Shown here: one piece after another, positions 1-9,350 of the stretch
Layout of the letters: every line of letters begins with the position of its first letter
How positions within the stretch are numbered: position 1 is the stretch's first letter
Source of the DNA: Linepithema humile
Taxonomy: Eukaryota > Arthropoda > Insecta > Hymenoptera > Formicidae
NCBI RefSeq assembly: GCF_040581485.1
Contig: NC_090128.1
Coordinates: forward strand, 43,554,931 to 43,618,930
Direction of reading: 5' to 3'
Length of the DNA stretch: 64,000 nucleotides
Notes under the pieces: model-generated
What the model was told of the DNA's origin: nothing
Databases searched by the model: none
The model's input: the letters and a program-made list of their open reading frames with translations, nothing else
Position numbers and translations under genes: made by a program

Positions 1-2920
1 TCTGTCGGAACAATATTTAAACTTCATTATGAAGCCAGTAGACCAGGCGTCCTGTTGCCTCTCGCTTTACCTCTTTTTTCTCAACCATCCACTCACCTCT
101 CCTACTACACCGTGTTGCTGTAGTTCCGTTTTGCTTCGTAGTTTACGAGAGATAAAACGAAAGTAGTTTATTTTTACAGAAATCTATCATATAACCTATT
201 AAAAAGCGCGCTGTTCTTTTTAATTTCTAGTTAAAGCTAGTTTATGTCGCCTGATAACTAATATGTTTTTTAATCTCGTTACGCGCAATGATAAAACATT
301 GCGCTCAGCAATGCGATTCAAATAAAATGAATAAATGAAATTTATGTTTGATCTGCGACATGGGATAAGTGCGGATAAAATCTAAAATTGAACGTAAAAT
401 TCGAAACCTATTTCGAAATTTCCATGTACGGTCTGAAACTTCTTTACTCAAATAGGAATCTTAACGTTTCCACTTTCCGCGTATATATTTTATTGGAATA
501 TCTTCTTACTTGCTTGGATTGCACGACGGCGGGAAAGGTGGAGGCATAAGGAAGTTGCCGAAGATAAGGCGAATTGAAACCTAAGGAGGTGTCGGCAGAA
601 GAGGTTGAAGTGGTATCGGGGGTGTTGCTAGGTTACTACTCTGCTTCCGTTGATGAGAGCCAAAGGTAGTAGGCGGCCAGGTTCAATGTGTACGCGTTCG
701 ATAGTAGCAAGGCTCGGCGTGCGGTATACCTCAAATGTTCTGCTTCTTCGCGTCACCAACTTTAGAGATCTTAATTTCCTTCTTGCTCCTATCGCTTTCA
801 TTTGCCGTTCCATTTGTTCCACACGAAGATAATCTCGATTTGCATACTCAACAATATTTGATATTGAGAATATTCCATTAACAAGATTACATACATATAT
901 TGGATTAAAATTAAAGGAAATCAAGGGGGAGCGCTAAGGGAGAGTCAAAGGAGAGTCAAATATTTATGTTGTATATATAATTTTAAAACAATTTTTTAAC
1001 TTAAGTACGCGTAAGGAATCAAGCTATATAAAAAATTTCTTAACTTTTAGACTTTTTCTAAAAAAAAATTATATTATATATTAAAATTATATTATTTTTC
1101 ACATTTTTATGTGTAACCTAACAATAAATTTTACAAGCTTTATATTCTCTATATTAATAATCATATTTTGCGCAATCCAAAATATCTCTTGACTCTTTAG
1201 CGTGATACTTCACCGCGTCTATTAATTGTAAATGCAGGACGTGATCAATTGCGAGATACAAAGAGATACGCGGTCGCTAGACGGTAATATGCATATTTTG
1301 TTTACACGGTACATCGGAAAATAAATCACATAAGCTTCCGTTAATGGCTGGTTGGTGCGCGGTCATTGGTGTTAAACACAGTTCTGGTTTTAGTAAGGAT
1401 AACCGGTAGTAGACCCTTCTACCACGCAGCATCCCGTTAGATACACCCGCGATCCGTTATGCCGGTCCCTCTTGTTTCGACGTTGCGGTTGCATTAAAAC
1501 AACCTGTTACCTCGAGGCAAGTCGTTGGACGCGAGTTTCTGGCAGCGATGAGCGATTTACCGGATAACGATGAAAATTAACTGGTATCGCGCCGTTGTGT
1601 ACGATGTGCTACATGGCGCGCTTTTGTCACATCTACACGTCGACAAATTCATTTACGTAACGAGGATGTGCCGAATTCTCGACGGGTTTTCGATGCGATC
1701 ATCGAAACGAACGCGATTCCGGCCGCAACTCTGCGCTGCTGAAATAACCGGAAGGGGTAGGCGCCGCAATGATTTCTTGAATCCAGTTTAACCGCTGCTG
1801 CGAAATGAACTCTCTTTTTAACGACGACGTTTCCCGATGAAAAGAAGCAGAAGGTCGCCCCTTCCCGCAGCCGCCGCCGGTAAGGAGGCCATTTCGAATC
1901 GGTCCGTCCGTATGTATCGGTTCAATTTTCATTTTTACCTGGCAGCTTCCAATTTTCCCCGGCGCTCTTCCCTTTCCGTTCGAGTGAGTACATACTCGAG
2001 TTAACGACTTCATCTGGCACAGCGGCGACGCTGTACTTCGTTCGGAGGTTTCCGCCGTTCGAGGGCTGAAGACTGCCAGAAACGTCGTGGCGCAGGGCGA
2101 TGCGAGTGCTTCAGCATTCTCGAGAATGCTGGCCGGAGTTCCGGGGCGAGACTTGGAAAATTAATTAATTTGTTCATTAGAAGAATCAATATTGTTACAG
2201 CCGTGAGTCTCGCGCGGCGGCCGAGGCAGCCACTTCCCCACTTGTCTATCTTATCGGTCGTCCTTTGGCCGACTGCTTCCTTTTGCTTCTCGCCCGCTTG
2301 TTAACGCGATGAACGAACATGCCCGGCGGCGATTTCGACCGCGAAACGCCAAGTTTTGAACGAGGGTACGCGTAAACGGACGAGCGCTCAATATCGCGAT
2401 ATTCTATCTTCCGGTCCCACCTTGCCGATGTTACATTATTCCGTTAACGCGGCCGTAAGCATATTCGATCGTGCCGCGGCAAAGGAAATTCGCATTACGG
2501 CTTGATCGCCCGTTGAGACAGTGACTGGAGAATAGATTCCGCTCTCAGCGATAAAGTATGCGCGATTGTCTGTGTGAGTCGCGCGCGCTCGACCTCGCCT
2601 TCGAACAGAAAAATATTGCTTCTTAGCCTGTGTATCGTACTTTCCATCTCTTTTTCTAAGACCGACGCGACAAATGAAGTTTGCTCTTTATATTTTCATT
2701 GTCAGACGCTAAAGCGCTGCGAAATAACTAGATTTTATTCTTGAAATATTAACCTTCTTAAAATGAAAATTAGTTTATTACTAACAGATTGGAATCTAAG
2801 TACATTGGTCATGATGCGTGCAATTTGAGAAAAATAACTGTGCTTCGAAATTAGATGGTTTACGTTATTAATTCATAGTATATTTGAGCTTTAATCACAA
2901 GACATTGATAAAATTTTTAT
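1..2920. other. Noncoding stretch, no gene recognised
   Basis: Mixed-composition DNA. About 950-1200 is very AT-rich, and about 1250-2650 is CpG-containing with moderate GC. Open frames here are 60-105 codons long, overlap on both strands and match no family I know, so I treat them as chance. No RNA gene, splice-supported exon or transposon end was recognised. Confidence 0.5.
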
Positions 2921-2950
2921 TCTCTTTCTCCCTCTCTCTCTCTCTCTTTC
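2921..2950. repeat. CT-rich microsatellite
   Basis: An interrupted polypyrimidine tract whose uninterrupted (CT)n core lies at about 2932-2947. Confidence 0.85.
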
Positions 2951-5145
2951 GTTTAATTAGGAAAAAAGATATGTACAGTTAGTTTTTAGCTTATCTGCGC
3001 TTTTCCGTGGCCAGTCGGTGGGTCGACATAATCGTTGGACGAAACGCGCACCGTGAAAGGGCGATAAGATTCGTGATGTAAAGGGGAAGATGAGAATCCA
3101 GGAAAAGGGCCGCACGAAAAGCCTACGGCAATCATCGTAAGGGGATTCGGTGTCCCTTTTCGGCTTTTTCGTCATTGCGGTCCGTCTCAGCCACGTTTCC
3201 TCGAATATTCGCTCATCTCCGTCGCTCGCCGTCCTTTCCTTTATTCCCCGTCGTCACGAGAGCGGGTAAAACTGGGCTTAATGGTTCCGCAGGGGACGCG
3301 ACAGTTGGCTGAAAAAAACAATTCCAGTTGCCAAATCTGTACCGTGCCGCGAAGTTGGTCAGCGATTCTTCTCCAATTTACTTTCCCGCCTCGGGTTCTC
3401 TCGTTTCTTCTTATGCCGTGCTTTTTGCGACATTGGACCCGATTTTGTTCAGGAAACGAGATATGTTTCATGAATCTCATATCTATAGAAATTGTTGATT
3501 CTATTTTGCAAAGTGATATGAATGCGATTTTATCACGTAATTTGATATTTATTTGGTAAAATGTTTCTTTGTGAATCTTTTTACATGTTGCCTGCAATTT
3601 TGTATACAATTACGATTGTACAGACACTTGCAAATAGCATAAAAATTTTTTTTATTTTTTCGACAGTTATACATTTATTTATGTGAATATTGTATATATG
3701 TAGTGATATATTTTGTATAAATGGGTTATCAGTCGTGAAACGGTGAACATTACGAGAAAGAAATATGGTTGACTGGAAACAACGAGCAATCACTCGTTTA
3801 CAGATTTTGACACTTGTTCATCGCAATTCACGTCTTCCCGCGAGAAAGGCGCGATCAGAGGTGACACTGAATTTTCTAGGATAAGTTTCCGGCGCGAGAT
3901 TCCGAGTCATGCATTCGATAGAGCTTGGGAAAATAGATGGAAGAGGGACGGCGAGAGTAAGTCGCGTCAGGATAGTCGGTCGAGAACGGAAGAGAGTGCC
4001 AGCGACGGGCAGCAGGCACAGCAGGGCTCGCCGCCGTCGTGAACTTTTGCAGATATTGAATATCTCGGACCATCAATCACCTCGACGCGGCAATATCCGA
4101 AAGTATTGGTCTTACATTTGTTTCTATATCGGGCATCGATTTATGAGCAGAGCACGTCTTTTCGTGTGTCGGGCACGATGGCGATCATCGCTCGATCTTG
4201 TAGCCGATGGCACTCGCCGATTTACATCATATTGTATTCCTTACGGTTCGTGATTGAAGGGCGTGTGTCACGAGATTTTACACGACTCATTAATCCGAAG
4301 CAATTTGTTTGCTAAAATTCAGAGATGAGCGCTTTAACCACGCAATTTTTATATTTCATAGTTTAATGGAACAATTATTACACGAGTGAACAATATTTAA
4401 TATTATTTATCAAAATAAGCATTTCTAGATTTTTCATAGTTTTTTTTGTAACTTGTGTGACATATATAAGGTAAAGGAATTCGGCTTTGTGCTTTACATT
4501 TGCAAAAAGAGTGTATCACAAAGTTCGAAATTAAAATACCTCAAAATTCTTCGGAATTCTCAACAAGCGCGTTGAACTAACACGCGGCAATTAAATTCCG
4601 CGGCCACTAATCTTGTAGCGGTCAGCATGAAATTTGGCAATATCTTAGCTGATGTACGAACGCGCATGTACAGCTGGCTTGCAACACGGTGCGCAGGGAT
4701 TGTTCCTCTTTATTAAGGTGCCACCGAATTCCATTTTTCGCCATCTTTTTTCCCATTTCACGGTTAATACCGGGTGACAGGATGCGACCAAGCACGAAAG
4801 CGTGCATACCTACTTACGTGTATGGTTCTCATCTCGGCGTACTTACTTGAGAACGTGTCATCCTCGCCATACGCGTTCCCTCGCACGCGTGCACACGTGT
4901 GCGTCGCGCTCCGCGCTCCTACATTATTTTCTATTCCGCGCGTCACCTTACACGTGTTCTACTTCAAACTTATTGCGTCTTTTTTTCTGGCACTTTTTTC
5001 ATGCACTTTTTCAACACCAGATTGCGTTCCGCCTATGCGCATGTGCGTTGCCGAAATACACCCGTAAGCAAACGTGTGCGTAGCGTATGACTGGCGGCAC
5101 GGGGAGAACAAAGTGCACGAGAAACGACCGGGTTTTTTGCTTTTT
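2951..5145. other. Noncoding stretch, no gene recognised
   Basis: CpG-containing DNA at 2990-3460 and 3830-4260, with AT-rich DNA between and after. Overlapping frames at 3241-3609 (minus), 3909-4253 (plus) and 4774-5083 (plus) show no recognisable domain. No TIR pairs or RNA genes were seen. Confidence 0.5.
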
Positions 5146-5703
5146 TTATTCGTTGACCCAGCGTGCATCACAATGCCGCATTGAAATTCTCGCAATTTGT
5201 CTGCCAGCGAGCCAGTTGATCATCAAGCTCTCTTTCACTTTCGGTTTTCTCGCGACTGCTTTCAATTTTTTTATTTGCGTTTCAGGATGCTCTTTGAGTT
5301 TCTTAAATTTCTTTCCTGTTTTCAGCTCTGGTATAGTTCCTATGTATTGCTGTATTTCTCATTCGAGCTTTTCTCCTATAAATTTGTCGCCTTTAGTATT
5401 CATTTTCCATTTGATAATGGTTCTATCTTCCATTTTTTATCTTTGTTTTGTTACATTCTTATATCTACAACTTCTTGTTTCTCATTTGCCTCGTGCCTTC
5501 GCTACTTTCATTTCCGGCACTTTACATTTTTTCTCTAGCTGCCAAAGTTTGCTTTTAAAGTTGTCGCTTTCATCTCCTAGAGCGCTGACATTTGCGTCTA
5601 TAGCCGTCAGCATTTCAACGCACACGGAAACTGTATCTCGCAGATAGCGGCTTCGAAGATTTCCTGAAATGTCAAAGTCGGAGCACAGAAATGAAATAGC
5701 GTA
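5146..5703 (-). pseudogene. Decayed coiled-coil-like reading frame, possible retroelement ORF1
   Basis: One minus-strand frame runs about 185 codons from 5703 down to a TAA at 5146-5148 and is interrupted by three stops: TGA at 5482-5484, TAA at 5437-5439 and TGA at 5359-5361. Between the stops it is strongly charged and rich in Lys, Glu and Leu. One segment reads LGDESDNFKSKLWQLEKKCK and a later one GEKLE, stop, EIQQYIGTIPELK. That is typical of a helical or coiled-coil protein and unlike random AT-rich DNA. The plus strand is open over almost the same interval (5087-5647), but its product is only a hydrophobic Phe/Ser/Leu-rich shadow. I infer a decayed coding region. The order of a GN-rich start followed by a coiled coil loosely recalls the gag-like ORF1 of R1/I-type non-LTR retrotransposons, but no zinc knuckle is visible. 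It could also be chance or an old host pseudogene. Confidence 0.35.
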
Positions 5704-6036
5704 CTACTGGAGAAACTGTTTGCAATAGCGTCAAAAAGTAAAAGAATTCAAAAGACTTTTGCAGAGAGACACTGCGATGATTTGGCATAACGTAATTTTA
5801 TTTGAATCTTTTGCAATTTTAAATCTTTTATAATTTTTAATTATTCTAAAATTATATTTAATTGTGCGAGTTTTACTTTAAACACATAAATATACAAGTA
5901 AAGTGTCTAATATTGGTACTTCACGAATTTAATTTTTAATCTTATTTAAGCAGGGAAGATATGAATCTGACAAATATTAGAAATTATTAAAAATATTAAA
6001 AATTGAGATTCGCGACCGAATGAGGGTCTCGCAATA
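5704..6036. other. AT-rich spacer
   Basis: AT-rich DNA between the decayed frame and the fold-back element. Nothing recognisable in it. Confidence 0.6.
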
Positions 6037-6044
6037 TTTTAGCT
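6037..6044 (+). repeat. Left 8-bp target-site duplication of the fold-back element
   Basis: TTTTAGCT, identical to 6767-6774 on the far side of the element. Confidence 0.85.
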
Positions 6045-6766
6045 CAGTGCTCGGAATTAGTCTGAACATTTCAGCCGATTTCCGTGGTATACGCCTCCTT
6101 TCCTCTCCTTACCGCGCGCGCCGCAGCCGCTAGGGCCAGCGCCGCCGAGCGTTAGGAGCGACACTATCTGATTATGAGTGCGTTCTTTTTCCTATTTATT
6201 AAAATTTTAAAATATGTATTAAAATTTATTAAAAATAAATTTTTTATTTTTAAATTTATTAAGTGGAAATATTTCAATAGATTTCCACGTCACCCATGAG
6301 ATACTAATGCTGACGCGTTTTTTTTTAAATGGTTTCCCCCGTAGACCTATTCCACTAAAGATAAAAATAAATTCTTAATTTAAAAAAAAATATATATGTA
6401 AAAGAGATTTTCTTAATTAGATTTTCTTAGCCTTTTATGAGAATGAACAATTGATGTAATAATGTAGATAAAAATCTCTTTTTGAAAAACGTGTCAGTAT
6501 TAGTACCTCATGGGTGACGTAGAAATCTATTGAAATATTTCCACTTAATAAATTTAAAAAAAAATTTATTTTTAATAAATTTTAATAAATTTTTTTAAAT
6601 TTTAATAAATAGGGAGAAGAACCTACTCATAGAACTTAATCAGATAGTGCCGCTCCTAACGCTCGGCGGCGCTGGCCCTAGCGGCTGCGGCGCGCGCGGT
6701 AAGGAGAGGAAAGGAGGCGTATACCACGGAAATCGGCTGAAATGTTCAGACTAATTCCGAGCACTG

Positions 6767-6774
6767 TTTTAGCT
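6767..6774 (+). repeat. Right 8-bp target-site duplication of the fold-back element
   Basis: TTTTAGCT, identical to 6037-6044. Confidence 0.85.
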
Positions 6775-6851
6775 GATTGTGAGTTTTTTCTAAAATACAC
6801 TGCAATATATTGTTAGGTGACAATATATTAAAATACATGGTCTTATAAATA

Positions 6852-7397
6852 CACTCACCCGAAAAAAAAGCGGTACACTGAAAATGTGGGAAAAATTCAT
6901 CAAATTTCAACTGACGATAACTTCGTAAATAATAAAGATAGAAAGTTCTATAAAATATAGAAATGAAGCTAAAAATCTCTACTTTAAGAATAAATTTATT
7001 TCAATGTTGCAAAATAAATTTATTAAAAATGGCGGATGACAAAGCGCGAGCATGCAAAATTGAAAAATAATGGTTCGAGTTTGCGACGGTGCACGGTATA
7101 AACAAAAAATTGTAGCTTATTGGGATCAAAAGCGTACGAAAGTACAGAGTCTCCTCTTTAAAATGCTTTTTTATGCATCTCGATACGATGATTTTTCGCC
7201 GAGAGATTCGCATTTGAAGAAAAAGGCAGATTCTTACTTCAAATGCGAATTTCTCAGCGAAAAATCATCGTATCGAGATGCATAAAAAAGCATTTTAAAG
7301 AGGAAACTCTGTACTTTCGTACGCTTTTGATCCCAATAAGCTACAATTTTTTGTTTATACCGTGCACCGTCGCAAACTCGAACCATTATTTTTCAAT
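6852..7397 (+). repeat. Left terminal inverted repeat with internal hairpin
   Basis: Pairs with 8313-8858 in inverse orientation over an equal 546-bp length. The outer ~200 bp (6852-7058) are unique to the element ends. The inner part (7059-7397) is itself a hairpin with arms of about 155 bp and a loop of about 25 bp near 7215-7242. That loop is also conserved, inverted, in the right TIR. Confidence 0.85.
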
Positions 7398-7467
7398 CAA
7401 TTGTTTTGCATCCGAAGGAGATGTCTGCAGATCTTTTGTGATTTCTCCGCCCTGACTTTTTGTTTAT

Positions 7468-7761
7468 GCTCGACCGCACATTGCGAGAAAAGTGCTTGAT
7501 TTCTGCGATGAAGTTGGCATAAATCGACTCGAATGGCCAGCAATGAGTCCAGATTTAAATCCCATTGAACACCTATGGGACAATATTAACAGAAAAGTAC
7601 GAAATCATATACCTGCTCCTCAGTCATTGCCAGAACTTCGAAGAGTTCTTGAAATAGAGTGGAATGACATTACGCAGACTGAAATTAGAACACTAATAAG
7701 AAGTATGCCTCGTCGCATGAATGAGGTAATACGCGCACGAGGAGGTCATACCCATTATTAA
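7468..7761 (+). pseudogene. Tc1-like DD34E transposase, C-terminal fragment
   Basis: About 97 codons end at TAA 7759-7761. The frame opens ARPHIARKVLDFC and continues through LEWPAMSPDLNPIEHLWD, the block around the third catalytic residue of Tc1/mariner DDE transposases. The catalytic Glu of PIE is at 7567-7569. The end, with GRG-like HTHY, is also typical of Tc1 tails. By the 34-residue spacing of the family, the second Asp should be at 7462-7464, where the codon is GTT (Val). The following Asn position is TAT (Tyr). In the same frame a TGA lies at 7453-7455, and nothing upstream resembles the helix-turn-helix domain or first Asp. This is therefore a dead fragment of roughly the last third of a ~340-residue enzyme, inside the core of the TA-flanked element and probably from its own or a related autonomous copy. 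Confidence 0.88.
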
Positions 7762-7782
7762 TATACGCGCGCGCACACACAA
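7761..7782. repeat. Short TA/CG/CA alternating purine-pyrimidine tract
   Basis: Alternating purine-pyrimidine run (ATATACGCGCGCGCACACAC) just after the transposase stop codon. Confidence 0.75.
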
Positions 7783-7798
7783 TTGTACACGCACCACC

Positions 7799-7953
7799 GG
7801 GAGGGTTTGGAGTCGTAAAATATCGTGGATCTAACGAGCCATGAGGTCCTTATCCCAGTGGTGCACGCGCACACACACGCATGCACGCGCACGCACGCAC
7901 GCACGCACGCGCACGCACACACACATACACACACACGGACGCACGGACACACG

Positions 7954-7992
<39 letters not shown>

Positions 7993-8145
7993 ACGTGCCT
8001 ACATGTGCACACGGGATCAGATTTCTGCCACGTCCACGCCGTTGATCCTGGGTAACGCCAAGAGCAGAATTGACACTTATAACCGTAAGGAGAGTTTGGA
8101 GTTTTAAAATACCGCGGAGCTGATAACCACAGAATTCTTATTCTT
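7799..8145 (+). repeat. Imperfect ~57-bp direct repeat bracketing the CA tract
   Basis: Copy 1 at 7799-7855 and copy 2 at 8089-8145 share GGAG.GTTTGGAGT..TAAAAT and then about 60-70 percent identity, 290 bp apart, on either side of the CA microsatellite. They may be remnants of a local duplication or of the internal part of an older transposon. Confidence 0.5.
7861..7994. repeat. Compound CA/CGCA microsatellite
   Basis: About 134 bp of interrupted (CA)n and (GCAC)n in the core of the Tc1-like element. Its His/Thr-rich plus-strand frames and Cys/Val-rich minus-strand frames are artefacts of the repeat. Confidence 0.9.
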
Positions 8146-8312
8146 GCAATTCGGTCTGGTTCAAAATTTAATATCTCGGCACGTAATACAGCTAGCAGGA
8201 TTTTTTAAAAACCATTTTAAAAGTTTGGATGTCTAGTGTTCGAAAATTCATAACGCAATAATGTGTGATAACTTTCTCCAAAATGGCGGATGACAAAGCA
8301 AAAGCATGCGAA

Positions 8313-8858
8313 ATTGAAAAATAGTGGTTCGAGTTTGCGACGGTGCACGGTATAAACAAAAAATTGTAGCTTATTGGGATCAAAAGCGTACGAAAGTACA
8401 GAGTCTCCTCTTTAAAATGCTTTTTTATGCATCTTGATACGATGATTTTTCGCCGAGAGATTCGCATTTGAAGTAAGAATCTGCCTTTTTCTACAAATGC
8501 GAATCTCTCGGCGAAAAATCATCGTATCAAGATGCATAAAAAGGCATTTTAAAGAGGAGACTCTGTACTTTCGTACGCTTTTGATCCCAATAAGCTACAA
8601 TTTTTTGTTTATACCGTGCACCGTCGCAAACTCAAACCATTATTTTTCAATTTTGCATGCTCGCGCTTTGTCATCCGCCATTTTCAATAAATTTATTTTG
8701 CAACATTGAAATAAATTGATTCTTAAAGTAGAGATTTTTAGCTTCATTTCCATATTTTATAGAACTTTCTATCTTTATTATTTACGAAGTTATCGTCAGT
8801 TGAAATTTGATGAATTTTTCCCACATTTTCAGTGTACCGCTTTTTTTTCGGGTGAGTG
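8313..8858 (-). repeat. Right terminal inverted repeat with internal hairpin
   Basis: Inverse copy of 6852-7397. The hairpin inside it spans 8280-8684 with arms of about 187 bp, so its inner arm reaches slightly past the TIR boundary. On the left side the corresponding stretch after 7397 looks deleted. Confidence 0.85.
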
Positions 8859-9283
8859 TATAATCGTACATATAATAAAGATTTATGTTACCTACTTTAG
8901 ATTAGTGATTTTAGGTACCCACAAAAAATTAAATCTTTTTTTAAATTTACTTGACGTAATATTATGCTTGGTTGAGCTAAATTATTTGTTGCGTAACTAA
9001 GTTCAGATACTTGAATAACAAGGCACTCTCTCGATCTAATTTCGCCGAGCTCCGATTTCAAGAAGCGCGCGATTCCCACCGTAGTATTTTCGCGAGGTTT
9101 CTTCTCGTTCTTCTACTGTGGAATCACTCCATTTCCGACGACACAACGCGCCAAAGTGCTTCGCGTGTAGGCACCGCGTGGAAACACTGGAACTCGATAG
9201 GGAGTCAGATCTCTCAAGATGTGCTGCACCTCGGCACTTTGCTATACGAGTATTTTTTTTCGTCCCTTACTGCCTCGTCGGGG

Positions 9284-9299
9284 AATATATATAGGTATG

Positions 9300-9345
<46 letters not shown>

Positions 9346-9350
9346 TATAT
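9284..9350. repeat. AT microsatellite
   Basis: Nearly pure (TA)n from about 9303 to 9350, with a short interrupted start. Confidence 0.9.

Larger units (their letters stand above)
6037..6774. mobile_element. Fold-back hAT-type nonautonomous element with 8-bp TSD
   Basis: The element spans 6045-6766 (722 bp). It starts CAGTGCTCGGAATTAGTC and ends with the exact inverse, and is bracketed by identical 8-bp direct repeats TTTTAGCT at 6037-6044 and 6767-6774. An 8-bp target duplication with CAGTG/CACTG ends is characteristic of the hAT superfamily. Nearly the whole element is one inverted repeat. The outer ~125 bp of each arm, including a very GC-rich block around 6110-6150 and 6655-6700, are almost identical. 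The inner arms (to about 6322, and from about 6485) still pair with more differences, leaving a loop of roughly 160 AT-rich bases. No transposase frame is present, so it must have been moved by enzymes supplied in trans. The conserved arms and perfect TSD suggest a fairly recent insertion. Confidence 0.85.
6850..8860. mobile_element. Tc1/mariner-type element with 546-bp hairpin-bearing TIRs
   Basis: The element runs 6852-8858 (2007 bp) and is flanked by TA at 6850-6851 and 8859-8860. Its ends begin CACTCACCCGAAAAAAAAGC and are exact inverses. The terminal inverted repeats extend 546 bp on each side (6852-7397 and 8313-8858) with only scattered mismatches. Each TIR contains an internal hairpin: 7059-7397 folds on itself around about 7228, and 8280-8684 around about 8482. 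One sequence block therefore occurs four times, twice in each orientation. The core (7398-8312) holds the tail of a Tc1-like transposase, a long CA repeat and an imperfect direct repeat. TA targets and a Tc1 tail place it in the Tc1/mariner superfamily. It cannot make a full transposase. It could be a chimera in which a fold-back captured a Tc1 fragment, or a strongly deleted Tc1 relative. Confidence 0.85.

Noticed and set aside
5087..5647. 186-codon plus-strand hydrophobic frame resembling a membrane protein
   Set aside because: Composition is Phe/Leu/Ser-rich as expected for the complement of a Lys/Glu-rich frame. The minus strand is the more likely original coding strand.
7758..8107. His/Thr-repeat and Cys/Val-repeat frames
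   Set aside because: Pure translations of the CA microsatellite.
7001..8709. Four similar ~70-residue frames containing KKHFKEETLYFRTLLIPISY on alternating strands
   Set aside because: They are translations of the same hairpin block of the Tc1-type element's TIRs read in both orientations, not separate genes.
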